Source of the DNA: Clostridiales bacterium
GTDB taxonomy: Bacteria; Bacillota; Clostridia; Lachnospirales; Lachnospiraceae
Length of the DNA stretch: 15,139 nucleotides
Reading direction: 5' to 3'
Assembly: GCA_021203115.1 (NCBI GenBank)
Contig: JAJQBV010000036.1
Span: forward strand, 1-15,139
The notes under the pieces were generated by a model. It saw only the letters and a list, made by a program, of their open reading frames with translations, had not been told where the DNA came from and made no database searches. This document shows positions 1 through 7,411 of this stretch, piece by piece. Position numbers and translations under genes: made by a program. Every line of letters starts with the position of its first letter. The stretch's first letter is position 1.

Positions 1-18
1 GAGGCAGCCGGAGCCTTT

Positions 19-864
19 ATGTTGGGATATATCTATGAAAACCGGAAAAGCTGATCCGAGGAGAACAAGCAGCAGTATCAGTCCTATTATTGCGGCCTCT
101 GCCATGTTTTAAAGGAGAGGAGCGGCAGAAAGGGGCAGCTTCTGCTGAATTACGACATGACATTTCTGGTCATTTTGCTGACGGGACTGTACGAGCTGCA
201 AAATGAGGAGTATCGTTTTGTCTGTCCGCTTCATCCGGGCAAAAAGAAAACGGCGTATGTCAATGAGGCGACCCGGTATGCATCGGATATGAATATTCTT
301 CTATCCTACCACAATCTTGCGGATGACTGGAAGGATGACCGCAATCTCCCCAAGCATGTGATGTCACAGATCTTAAAGCGGGAGTACCGGCGCATTGCCG
401 CAAATTATCCGCGGCAGGCGAAGGCGCTCGAACACTATGTGAGCCAGCTGGATATGCTGGAGATGAAGCGCGAGGAGAATATCGACGCGATTGCCGGGCT
501 GACCGGCGAGATGCTGGGCGAGATTTTTGCGTGGAGAGATGATATCTGGTCGGAGGAACTGCATTGTCTGGGATTTTATCTAGGAAAGTTTGTTTATCTG
601 ATGGACGCTTATGAGGATCTGGACCGGGACCGCCGCCGGAATGAGTACAACCCCTTCCTGAGTATGGCGCGGAAGAATCCGGAGGACTTCGAGACCCTGA
701 GCAAGCTGATCCTGACCAGCATGATGTCCGAATGCGCCAAGTCCTTTGAGCGGCTGCCTGTGCTGCAGCACGCGGATATCATCCGGAATATCCTTTATTC
801 CGGCGTGTGGTCCAGATATGAGTACCTGCAGGAGAAAAAGAAAAAACGGAGGAAGTCGAATTGA
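19..864 (+). CDS. DUF5685-family protein, frame interrupted by TGA at codon 12
   Basis: From ATG 19 the frame reads [11 protein letters not shown], then TGA at 52-54, then an uninterrupted 269 codons to the stop at 862-864. I recognise the family from its N-terminal pattern (M-x-G-Y-I, then YYCGLC) and the following LNYDMTFL block. Without any gap, the TGA falls where homologues I recall carry a hydrophobic residue, so a single TTA-to-TGA type change or a base-call error would explain it. The first in-frame restart, ATG 157, has no visible ribosome binding site and would lose the CxxC at codons 25 and 28. A GGAG at 10-13 suits ATG 19. The rest is mostly helical and soluble, with Asp-rich stretches DDWKDD (codons 102-107) and DAYEDLDRD (196-204) and a basic tail. 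Function unknown. The J-domain gene overlaps its stop codon, so the two are probably translationally coupled. Family call fairly sure; intactness uncertain. Confidence 0.72.
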
Positions 865-1547
865 GAAGTCCATATGAGGTGTTGGGTGTTTCGCCCGATG
901 CCACAGATGAGGAAATAAAAAAGGCGTACCGCAGGCTCAGCCGCCAGTATCATCCGGATTCCAATGTCAACAGCGCGCATCCGGAGGTGGCGGAGGAGCG
1001 CTTTAAGGAGGTCCAGCAGGCTTATAACCAGATCATGAAGGAGAAGCAGCAGGGATACTCCGGCGGTTACCAGAACAGCAGTGCACAGAACCGCGGGCCG
1101 TTCGGTTCCGCCGGCGGCGGACAGGGCGGATACAGCCACAGCGGATACGGAGGGCAGTATCAGGGCGGACAGGGCGCTTACAACAACTCTCCGGAGATGC
1201 GCGCGGCCGCCAACTACATCAACAGCGGGTACTTCAATGAAGCCTTGAATACACTGAACCGCATGCCGACCAGTCAGCGCTCCGCGCGCTGGTATTATTT
1301 TGCCGCCACGGCACATCAGGGCGTGGGAAATAATGTGCAGGCCATGGAGTTTGCGAAGCGGGCTGTTGAGATGGAGCCCAGCAATATGGAGTACCGCCAG
1401 TTCCTGCAGAATCTGGAGTTTGGCGGCACATGGTATCAGAATATGGGTTCCTCTTATCAGAGACCCTTCAGCAGTGCCAGCGGCATGTGCCTGACGCTGT
1501 GCTGTCTGATGTCCATGTTCGGCGGATGCTGCTGCCGTCCGTTTTGA
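861..1547 (+). CDS. J-domain (DnaJ-like) protein with TPR-like region and Cys-rich tail
   Basis: A 228-residue protein starting at TTG 861, which overlaps the preceding stop (TTGA); GGAGGAAG at 848-855 is a well-placed ribosome binding site. Residues 3-62 form a J domain ([20 protein letters not shown]) with the HPD signature at 31-33, the motif that stimulates Hsp70 ATPase. Residues 64-107 are a Gly/Gln/Tyr-rich linker. Residues 112-185 look like paired TPR helices (A-x-N-Y-I-N-x-G-Y-F-N-E-A-L, then [13 protein letters not shown]). The C-terminus (208-228) has Cys at 210, 214, 215, 223, 224 and 225 among hydrophobic residues, which could be a lipid, membrane or metal site. It lacks the zinc-finger and CTD region of true DnaJ, so it is a specialised J protein. 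It probably partners an Hsp70, perhaps the one encoded at 5398-7194; that pairing is inference. Confidence 0.88.
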   Translation: MRSPYEVLGVSPDATDEEIKKAYRRLSRQYHPDSNVNSAHPEVAEERFKEVQQAYNQIMKEKQQGYSGGYQNSSAQNRGPFGSAGGGQGGYSHSGYGGQYQGGQGAYNNSPEMRAAANYINSGYFNEALNTLNRMPTSQRSARWYYFAATAHQGVGNNVQAMEFAKRAVEMEPSNMEYRQFLQNLEFGGTWYQNMGSSYQRPFSSASGMCLTLCCLMSMFGGCCCRPF

Positions 1548-1604
1548 TTGAGATTTGAGTCGGGATTTGAGTTTTGAAAATGAATGTCAGAGGAGGAAGG
1601 CAAT

Positions 1605-3380
1605 ATGGCATGGTTTGACGAAGCTGTTTTTTATAATATTTATCCACTGGGGCTTTCGGGGGCGCCGAAGCAGAATTCCGGCGGTGCGGTGGAGCACCGG
1701 TTGAACACGCTGCTCCCGTGGATCGATCACATTCGGGAGATCGGCTGCAACGCAATCTATATCGGTCCGCTCTTTGAGTCGGTGGGACACGGATATGAGA
1801 CGACGGATTACAGGAAGCTGGACCGGCGTCTCGGCGACAATGAGGATCTGAAACGATTTGTAGCTGCCTGTCATGAGAAGGGGATCCGCGTGATTTTTGA
1901 CGGGGTCTTTAATCATACGGGCAGGGATTTTTTTGCGTTTCAGGATATTCGGCAGAACCGGGAGCAGTCCCGGTATAAGGACTGGTACTGCAATGTAAAT
2001 TTCTGGGGGAACAATGAGTACAACGACGGGTTTTCCTACGACAACTGGGGCGGATATAACCTTCTGGCAAAGCTGAACCAGAAAAATCCGGAGGTGGTCG
2101 GATATATCTGTGATGTGGTCCGGTTCTGGGTCAGCGAATTCGATGTGGACGGGATCCGTCTGGACGCGGCGGATGTGCTGGATATGCAGTTTATGCAGGC
2201 ACTGCGAAGCGTGGCGGATGAGGTTAAGCCGGAGTTCTGGCTCATGGGCGAGGTGATCCACGGGGATTACAGCCGGTGGGTAAACGAGGGGACGCTCCAC
2301 TCGGTGACCAATTACCACCTGCACAAGGCGCTGTATTCCGGGCACAACGACCACAATTATTTCGAGATCGCCCACACGGTCCGCAGGCTGTATGATCTGG
2401 GAGGCAGCCGTCCGGGCAGCTTAAAGCTGTATAATTTTGTGGACAACCATGATGTTGAGCGCATTTATACCAAGCTGAACAACAAGGCGCATTTTGCGCC
2501 GGTACATATTCTTCTGTATACCCTGCCGGGCATCCCCTCGGTGTATTACGGCTCCGAGTTCGGGATTGAGGGAAGAAAGGAGCGGTTTTCCGATGATTCC
2601 CTGCGCCCTGCGTTGAATCCGGAGGATTTTCGGGATGCCGTGAAGAATAATCCCTGCACCGCGCTAATCGCGGCGCTCGGACGGGTGCGTCAGGAGACAA
2701 AAGCGCTCTCCTACGGGGATTACAGGGAGCTGACGCTGACAAACCGCCAGTATGCGTTTTCCCGTTCTTATGAGGGACAGACCGTTCTGGTCACGGTGAA
2801 CAATGACGATGCACCGGCGTATTTCGACCTTCCGGCTTCCGACGCGGCGGTGTACACGGGAGCTCTTACCGGGGAGTCGGTCCGGGCGGATCACGGCCGT
2901 ATCTCTGTCTGTGTGCCGGGCAATTCCGGGGAGATCTGGCTGCCGGGGACATCCGGACACCGGGAAGCTGCCGCTCCGATCGCAAAGGAGAGTGTCGTCA
3001 GCACCTTCGGTACGCTTCACAGCGGATCTGCGGAGACCGCAGGGGATGCGGCGGAAGGAAAATGCTGTGACGAAAAGACGACGCACGATATGGGAAGGAA
3101 TATGAATTCCGTCTGCGGGGAGACGAAGAACCCTCCGCAGGAGGCGAAGAAGAGCGATAAGAATAAGAAACAGAAATCGGAGAAAAAAGCGGATGTAAAA
3201 GCGGAAGCCGTGCGTGTCCCGGCCGATAAGCCGTATGAGGAGATGACGGTGGAGGAGCTGCAGGCCGTCATATTGGGGAAGATGGCGAAAAACGGTCCCG
3301 TGACCGATGAGATGCGGCGCACCGTGGAGGAGAATATCTGGCATGATTCCCTGCTAAACTGGGTAAAGAGTTTTCGCTGA
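1605..3380 (+). CDS. GH13 alpha-amylase-family glycosidase with Lys/Glu-rich C-terminal extension
   Basis: The start is ATG 1605, because AGGAGGAAGG at 1591-1600 sits 8 bases or fewer upstream; ATG 1584 would place this ribosome binding site inside the gene. The product is 591 residues. All four GH13 conserved regions are present: DGVFNHTG (residues 99-106), GIRLDAAD with nucleophile Asp187, GEVIHG with acid/base Glu216, and FVDNHDVER with stabilising Asp283. These lie in a (beta/alpha)8 barrel, followed by a beta-sandwich domain to about residue 446. No signal peptide is seen, so it should act on alpha-glucans or maltodextrins in the cytoplasm; exact specificity cannot be read. Residues ~450-540 are a low-complexity linker ending in a Lys-rich run (KKSDKNKKQKSEKK), followed by a helical ~45-residue segment (MTVEELQAVI... 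to ...DSLLNWVKSFR) that is not a GH13 element I know. The small membrane-protein gene starts 20 bp after its stop. Confidence 0.9.
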   Translation: MAWFDEAVFYNIYPLGLSGAPKQNSGGAVEHRLNTLLPWIDHIREIGCNAIYIGPLFESVGHGYETTDYRKLDRRLGDNEDLKRFVAACHEKGIRVIFDGVFNHTGRDFFAFQDIRQNREQSRYKDWYCNVNFWGNNEYNDGFSYDNWGGYNLLAKLNQKNPEVVGYICDVVRFWVSEFDVDGIRLDAADVLDMQFMQALRSVADEVKPEFWLMGEVIHGDYSRWVNEGTLHSVTNYHLHKALYSGHNDHNYFEIAHTVRRLYDLGGSRPGSLKLYNFVDNHDVERIYTKLNNKAHFAPVHILLYTLPGIPSVYYGSEFGIEGRKERFSDDSLRPALNPEDFRDAVKNNPCTALIAALGRVRQETKALSYGDYRELTLTNRQYAFSRSYEGQTVLVTVNNDDAPAYFDLPASDAAVYTGALTGESVRADHGRISVCVPGNSGEIWLPGTSGHREAAAPIAKESVVSTFGTLHSGSAETAGDAAEGKCCDEKTTHDMGRNMNSVCGETKNPPQEAKKSDKNKKQKSEKKADVKAEAVRVPADKPYEEMTVEELQAVILGKMAKNGPVTDEMRRTVEENIWHDSLLNWVKSFR

Positions 3381-3400
3381 CGGATGAGGAGAAGAATACG

Positions 3401-3556
3401 ATGAACCAGACACCGAATAAGAAGAGAAATATTATCACACTGATTGCCATTATCATGCTCCTGATTCTGCTGTTTATGATCATGTACAGACAGGGCGTGT
3501 CGAATTATCAGCTCTATGAGGAGTATCTGCAGGAGCAGAGCGCCGAGGAGGAATAA
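3401..3556 (+). CDS. Small single-pass membrane protein (51 residues)
   Basis: ATG 3401 is preceded by GAGGAG at 3386-3391, a good ribosome binding site, and the frame ends at TAA 3554-3556. The protein has a short basic N-terminus (MNQTPNKKRN), one strongly hydrophobic helix (residues ~11-28, IITLIAIIMLLILLFMIM), then an acidic tail with YQLYEEYLQEQSAEEE. Positive-inside charge suggests the N-terminus is cytoplasmic and the acidic tail outside. It sits 20 bp after the GH13 gene and 62 bp before prfC on the same strand, so it is probably in their transcript. The layout (basic end, one helix, then a Y-x-x-Y-E-E-Y segment) weakly resembles the first ~50 residues of clostridial FtsH proteins, but no AAA domain follows. 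Function unknown. Coding is supported by the ribosome binding site, spacing and a plausible topology. Confidence 0.68.
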   Translation: MNQTPNKKRNIITLIAIIMLLILLFMIMYRQGVSNYQLYEEYLQEQSAEEE

Positions 3557-3618
3557 GGGCGCGGAAGGCTCGGAGAGAGGGCAATCGGAACGTAAGCGAT
3601 ATGAGGGAGGGCCATTCT

Positions 3619-5208
3619 GTGGCTGATATGGAAAAAGAGATAGAGAAAAGAAGAACATTTGCGATCATTTCGCATCCGGACGCGGGAAAGACGACGCTGA
3701 CGGAAAAGTTTTTGCTCTACGGAGGGCAGATTAATCTTGCCGGTTCCGTGAAGGGCAAAGCGACAGCCCGCCATGCGGTCTCGGACTGGATGGAGATCGA
3801 GAAACAGAGGGGAATCTCTGTGACTTCCTCCGTGCTGCAGTTTGAGTACGGCGGATACTGCATTAATATTCTGGACACGCCGGGACATCAGGATTTCTCG
3901 GAGGACACATACCGCACGCTGATGGCGGCGGATTCCGCCGTGATGGTGATCGACGGAGCCAGAGGCGTGGAGGCTCAGACGCGGAAGCTTTTTAAGGTCT
4001 GCGTTATGCGCCATATACCGATTTTTACGTTTATCAACAAGATGGACCGGGACGCAAATGATCCGTTCGATCTGGCGGATGAGATTGAGAAGGAACTCGG
4101 CATCGCCGTGTGTCCGGTCAACTGGCCGATCGGCTCCGGAAAGAATTTTAAGGGCGTTTATGACCGCAACACCGGAAAGGTCATGACCTTTTCCGATACC
4201 CTGAAGGGGACCAAAGAGGGGCAGGAGCGGGAGTTTGATCCGGACAGCGCGGAGCTGGTCGATGAGATCGGGGCGGAGTTCCGTGATAAGCTGACGGAGG
4301 ATATCGAGCTGCTGGACGGCGCCAGCGCCGAATTTGATCAGGAACTGGTGTCAAAGGGGGAGCTTTCCCCCATGTTTTTCGGTTCGGCTCTGACGAATTT
4401 CGGCGCGGAGACCTTTCTGCAGCATTTTCTGCAGATGACAACCTCGCCGCTGCCGAGGATGTCCGACCGGGGAGAGATCAGTCCGTTTTCGGAGGATTTC
4501 AGCGCGTTTGTTTTTAAAATTCAGGCAAACATGAACAAAGCCCACCGCGACCGGATCGCGTTTATGCGAATCTGTTCCGGGAAATTCAACGCGGGCATGG
4601 AGGTTTTTCACATCCAGGGAGAGAAAAAGCTGCGCCTGTCCCAGCCCCAGCAGCTCATGGCGCAGGAGCGGAAGATCATAGAGGAAGCCTATGCGGGAGA
4701 CATTATCGGTGTCTTTGATCCGGGGATTTTCTCTATCGGGGATACCCTGACCACGGCGAAGGAACACTTTGCCTTTGAGGGGATCCCGACGTTTGCGCCG
4801 GAGCATTTCGCCCGGGTGACACAGGTGGACACCATGAAGCGCAAGCAGTTTGTCAAAGGCATCACCCAGATCGCCCAGGAGGGCGCGATTCAGATCTTTC
4901 AGGAATACAAGACCGGCATGGAGGAGATTATCGTCGGCGTGGTAGGTGTCCTTCAGTTTGATGTCTTGAAATTCCGGTTGGAGAATGAGTACAATGTGGA
5001 GATCCGCATGGAGACGCTGCCCTATGAGCACATCCGCTGGATTGAAAACAGGGAGATCGATCTGGACCAGATCCGGGGAACCTCGGATATGAAGAAAATC
5101 CGCGACCTGAAAGGCAACCCGCTGCTCCTGTTTGTGAACCCGTGGAGCGTGGGGATGACGGCGGAGAGAAATGAGGGACTTGTTTTGTCAGAATTTGGAA
5201 AAAACTGA
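3619..5208 (+). CDS. prfC: Peptide chain release factor 3 (RF3)
   Basis: A translational GTPase that removes RF1/RF2 from the ribosome after peptide release. GTG 3619 is the preferred start because AGGGAGGG at 3604-3611 lies 7 bases upstream; the in-frame ATG at 3601 has no usable site. The product is then 529 residues, the usual RF3 length. Visible G-domain motifs are SHPDAGKTT (P-loop, residues 18-26), the switch I region with the RF3-typical SDWMEIEKQRGISVTSS, DTPGHQDFSEDTYRTL (G3, from residue 86) and NKMDRD (G4, from 140). Later RF3-specific blocks include WPIGSGKNFKGVYD, FKIQANMNKAHRDRIAFMR, EEAYAGDIIG and the C-terminal VGVLQFDVLKFRLENEYNVE. It follows the GH13 gene and small membrane-protein gene on the same strand and is convergent with the Hsp70 gene. 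Identification is very secure. Confidence 0.96.
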   Translation: MADMEKEIEKRRTFAIISHPDAGKTTLTEKFLLYGGQINLAGSVKGKATARHAVSDWMEIEKQRGISVTSSVLQFEYGGYCINILDTPGHQDFSEDTYRTLMAADSAVMVIDGARGVEAQTRKLFKVCVMRHIPIFTFINKMDRDANDPFDLADEIEKELGIAVCPVNWPIGSGKNFKGVYDRNTGKVMTFSDTLKGTKEGQEREFDPDSAELVDEIGAEFRDKLTEDIELLDGASAEFDQELVSKGELSPMFFGSALTNFGAETFLQHFLQMTTSPLPRMSDRGEISPFSEDFSAFVFKIQANMNKAHRDRIAFMRICSGKFNAGMEVFHIQGEKKLRLSQPQQLMAQERKIIEEAYAGDIIGVFDPGIFSIGDTLTTAKEHFAFEGIPTFAPEHFARVTQVDTMKRKQFVKGITQIAQEGAIQIFQEYKTGMEEIIVGVVGVLQFDVLKFRLENEYNVEIRMETLPYEHIRWIENREIDLDQIRGTSDMKKIRDLKGNPLLLFVNPWSVGMTAERNEGLVLSEFGKN

Positions 5209-5223
5209 TGATACAAGGGACAA

Positions 5224-5264
5224 AAAGTCAGAAACCGGATGCTTGCATCCGTATTTCTGACTTT
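5224..5264 (-). terminator. Intrinsic terminator, strongest on the minus strand
   Basis: AAAGTCAGAAA (5224-5234) pairs with TTTCTGACTTT (5254-5264), and inside it CGGATGC (5236-5242) pairs with GCATCCG (5245-5251), giving about 18 bp with one small bulge. Read on the minus strand the stem is followed by five T residues; on the plus strand by only three. It therefore best serves the minus-strand Hsp70 gene, 134 bp after its stop, but may also stop transcripts from prfC 16 bp away. Confidence 0.8.
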
Positions 5265-5292
5265 GGGAACCGCAAAAACATGAGGAAGTAGC

Positions 5293-5318
5293 AAATTTGA
5301 CCGGTTTTGGTCAAATTT
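5293..5318. repeat. Perfect 10-bp inverted repeat
   Basis: AAATTTGACC (5293-5302) and GGTCAAATTT (5309-5318) are exact inverted copies around a 6-base loop. There is no T-run on either side, so it is not a typical terminator. It lies between the Hsp70 stop and the terminator at 5224-5264 and could be an mRNA 3'-end stabilising hairpin or a protein-binding site. Confidence 0.55.
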
Positions 5319-5339
5319 AGCGGATTCCGAATGTTTTTA

Positions 5340-5371
5340 GGATTGCGGGAGCACGTTGTGCGGAGCAATCC
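5340..5371. repeat. Imperfect palindrome, possible REP-like element
   Basis: GGATTGC (5340-5346) and GCAATCC (5365-5371) flank an inner GCAC/GTGC pair (5351-5354 and 5358-5361) around a GTT loop, forming a two-part cruciform or hairpin 26 bp from the Hsp70 stop. Similar GGATTGC...GCAATCC modules are, from memory, scattered in Lachnospiraceae intergenic regions, which would make this a dispersed repeat. Only one copy is visible here, so that is inference. Confidence 0.4.
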
Positions 5372-5397
5372 GTAGTATCATCTTATATATAAATTGT

Positions 5398-7194
5398 CTA
5401 CTGTTCTTCCTCCATCAGCTTGAATGCGTACTCTGCGGAGCCCTCCAGCATGGACATGGCGGAGCGGATCTCATGCGCCTGTTCCGGCGTCATGCTGTCT
5501 GCCTTCACCCGGCGCAGAGCCTTCTGCAGACCGGCGATATCAGACCGGATGGTTTGCTTCGAGGATTTGTCGAGCTGTTTTTTCTCTTTTGAGAGGGCGG
5601 TCTCCGCACGCCGGATCAGCTGCTGGGCGTCCCCCAGAAGGTCAAAGTTTTCCTTCCGCTGGCTGTCGGAGGCGGCGTACTCGGCCGCGTTTGCCATGGC
5701 GCGCTCCACCTCGTCATCCGACATGCTCGTGCCGGAGGTAATCGTGATGCTCTGCTCCTTTCCGGTGCCGAGGTCCTTCGCGGATACATGGACGATGCCG
5801 TTGGCGTCGATGTCAAAGGCCACCTCGATCTGCGGGACACCGGCCATGGCGCGGCGGATGCCGCGGAGGGTGAACTGCCCCAGAAGCTTATTGTCCCGGG
5901 CAAACTGACGCTCGCCCTGAAGCACCTTGATGACGACGGTGGTCTGATAATTCTGTGCGGTTGTAAGGACCTGACTGTACCGGGTCGGGATGGTGGTGTT
6001 GCGCTGGATGAGCGGCGTGGATACGCCGCCGACGGTTTCAATGGAGAGGGTCAGCGGGGTGACATCCATCAGGAGAATCTCGTTTAAGTTGCTGTCTCCG
6101 GTCAGCTTTCCTCCCTGAATGGCTGCGCCGAGAGCAACGCACTCGTCCGGGTTCAGGCTGTGGCTGGGCTCCTGACCGAGCAGTTGGCGCACCTTGACCT
6201 GTACCGCGGGGATCCGAGTGGACCCGCCGACGAGCAGAACTTTTCCCAGATCGGAGGCCCGGATGCCCGCGTCGGCCAGCGCGGACTGTACCGGCCCGGC
6301 TGTTGACTCCGTCAGGTCGCTGGTCAGCTCTTCAAATTTCGCCCGGGTCAGCCGCAGATCCATATGTACCGGCCCGGAACGTCCGACGGAGATGTAGGGG
6401 AGATTGATCTCCACCTCTGTCGTGGAGGAGAGGGCGATCTTGGCCTTTTCCGCCTCCTCAACGACGCGCTTCATGGCGATGGGATCCTTGTCCAGCCGGA
6501 TGCCCTCCTGACGCTGAAACTCGCGGACCAGGTAATCGGTCACGCGCTTGTCGTAGTCGTCGCCGCCCAGGCGGTTGTTTCCGGCGGTCGCGAGCACCTC
6601 GATCATTCCCTCGCTGATCTCAATGACGGAGACATCGAATGTGCCGCCGCCCAGGTCATAGACCAGAATCTTTTGCGGCTGGGCGTTGTCCAGCCCGTAG
6701 GCCAGCGCCGCCGCCGTGGGCTCGTTGATGATGCGGTCGACCTTCAGCCCTGCAATCCGGCCCGCATCCTTGGTGGCCTTGCGCTGTGCATCGTCAAAGT
6801 AGGCCGGGACGGTGATCACCGCCTCCGTCACAGGCTGACCGAGATAATCCTCCGCGTCCTTTTTCAGCTTCTGAAGGATCATGGAGGAGATTTCCTGCGG
6901 CGTATATTTTTTGCGGTCGATATTTACGGTATAATTTTTCCCCATCTCCCGTTTGATGGAGGTAATGGTCCGGTCCGGGTTCGTCACAGCCTGCCGTTTG
7001 GCCGTCTCCCCGACGAGGCGCTCGCCGTTCTTCGTAAACGCCACGATGGACGGGGTCGTGCGGCTGCCCTCCGCGTTCGTGATGATGACGGGCTGTCCGA
7101 CCTCCATGACGGATACGCAGCTGTTGGTGGTGCCCAGATCAATCCCGATGATTTTTCCCAGGACAAGTGTCCTTTCCTGTTTATTGTAAGACAT
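5398..7194 (-). CDS. dnaK: Hsp70-family chaperone (DnaK-like), not in an hrcA-grpE operon
   Basis: An ATP-driven cytoplasmic folding chaperone. Numbered from ATG 7194, the nucleotide-binding domain shows [11 protein letters not shown] (16-26), [11 protein letters not shown] (157-167), [10 protein letters not shown] (180-189) and the adenosine motif [11 protein letters not shown]. The linker [11 protein letters not shown] is followed by a substrate-binding beta domain (IERNTTIPT-like [40 protein letters not shown]) and a helical lid. The protein ends at KLMEEEQ without the usual disordered acidic tail, so it is shorter (about 587-598) than a typical DnaK (610-640). The start is uncertain: homology begins at GKIIGIDLG, right after a CTG codon (7161-7159) with AGGAAAGG 9 bases upstream, whereas ATG 7194, 7197 and 7206 have no clear ribosome binding site. 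Lack of hrcA, grpE or a CIRCE element suggests a second Hsp70 rather than the main heat-shock DnaK; the symbol is by family. Confidence 0.92.
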   Translation of the reverse strand: MSYNKQERTLVLGKIIGIDLGTTNSCVSVMEVGQPVIITNAEGSRTTPSIVAFTKNGERLVGETAKRQAVTNPDRTITSIKREMGKNYTVNIDRKKYTPQEISSMILQKLKKDAEDYLGQPVTEAVITVPAYFDDAQRKATKDAGRIAGLKVDRIINEPTAAALAYGLDNAQPQKILVYDLGGGTFDVSVIEISEGMIEVLATAGNNRLGGDDYDKRVTDYLVREFQRQEGIRLDKDPIAMKRVVEEAEKAKIALSSTTEVEINLPYISVGRSGPVHMDLRLTRAKFEELTSDLTESTAGPVQSALADAGIRASDLGKVLLVGGSTRIPAVQVKVRQLLGQEPSHSLNPDECVALGAAIQGGKLTGDSNLNEILLMDVTPLTLSIETVGGVSTPLIQRNTTIPTRYSQVLTTAQNYQTTVVIKVLQGERQFARDNKLLGQFTLRGIRRAMAGVPQIEVAFDIDANGIVHVSAKDLGTGKEQSITITSGTSMSDDEVERAMANAAEYAASDSQRKENFDLLGDAQQLIRRAETALSKEKKQLDKSSKQTIRSDIAGLQKALRRVKADSMTPEQAHEIRSAMSMLEGSAEYAFKLMEEEQ

Positions 7195-7227
7195 CATAAC
7201 ATGCATTTCTGAAATTAATATGACTGA

Positions 7228-7233
7228 ATTATA
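7228..7233 (-). promoter_or_regulatory. Possible -10 element for the Hsp70 gene
   Basis: The minus strand reads TATAAT here, 22-35 bp before the candidate ATG starts. No convincing -35 hexamer is found 16-18 bp further upstream, and no CIRCE inverted repeat (TTAGCACTC-type) is present, so HrcA control is not indicated. Confidence 0.35.
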
Positions 7234-7253
7234 AAATTTTGGGGAAATCGGGA

Positions 7254-7282
7254 TTGATTTTCCGGGTGTGTTGACCTATAAT
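7254..7282 (+). promoter_or_regulatory. Distal sigma-A promoter upstream of recA
   Basis: TTGATT (7254-7259) and TATAAT (7277-7282) are separated by exactly 17 bases. Transcription would begin near 7289 and give a leader of about 190 nt before recA. It lies upstream of the LexA box and points away from the Hsp70 gene. Confidence 0.6.
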
Positions 7283-7294
7283 AGAAGCACTTCA

Positions 7295-7338
7295 CAGAGA
7301 CATCCCTTCTCTGCATGATTTCCGCGGCGTCCGCGGGA
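7295..7338 (+). other. Two small hairpins in the long recA leader
   Basis: CAGAGA (7295-7300) pairs with TCTCTG (7308-7313), and CCGCGG (7322-7327) pairs with CCGCGG (7331-7336) over a CGT loop, extended by a T-G and a T-A pair. No T-run follows, so neither is a standard terminator. They would occur only in transcripts from the distal promoter. No coding frame in this stretch looks real. Confidence 0.35.
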
Positions 7339-7411
7339 CACTCCATATGCATCCGGGCAGAGTCAGCCGGTACTCCACGAGAGACAATGATGAGAAATGC
7401 GAAAAACAGGA

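Noticed and set aside
52..54. Selenocysteine at the TGA of the DUF5685 gene
   Set aside because: The aligned position is not a catalytic Cys site, and I see no convincing SECIS-like hairpin immediately downstream.
795..1316. 173-codon minus-strand frame across the J-domain gene
   Set aside because: Antisense to a clear J-domain protein; low-complexity composition mirrors the Gly/Gln-rich linker.
1552..1572. Direct repeat GATTTGAGT twice between the J-domain and GH13 genes
   Set aside because: Two 9-bp copies 3 bp apart in AT-rich spacer; too short to call an operator or repeat element.
3601..3618. ATG 3601 as the prfC start
   Set aside because: The purine-rich ribosome binding site lies after this codon and suits GTG 3619; the 529-residue product also matches the family length.
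6364..7212. Long open frame (282 codons) on the plus strand opposite the Hsp70 gene
   Set aside because: It lies wholly antisense to a highly conserved Hsp70 coding region, has no ribosome binding site or recognisable domain, and is explained by codon bias of the real gene.
7271..7282. TTGACC immediately before TATAAT read as a -35/-10 pair
   Set aside because: The two hexamers are adjacent with no spacer; the usable -35 is TTGATT at 7254, 17 bases upstream.
7195..7290. CIRCE element (HrcA site) before the Hsp70 gene
   Set aside because: No TTAGCACTC-N9-GAGTGCTAA-type inverted repeat is present.
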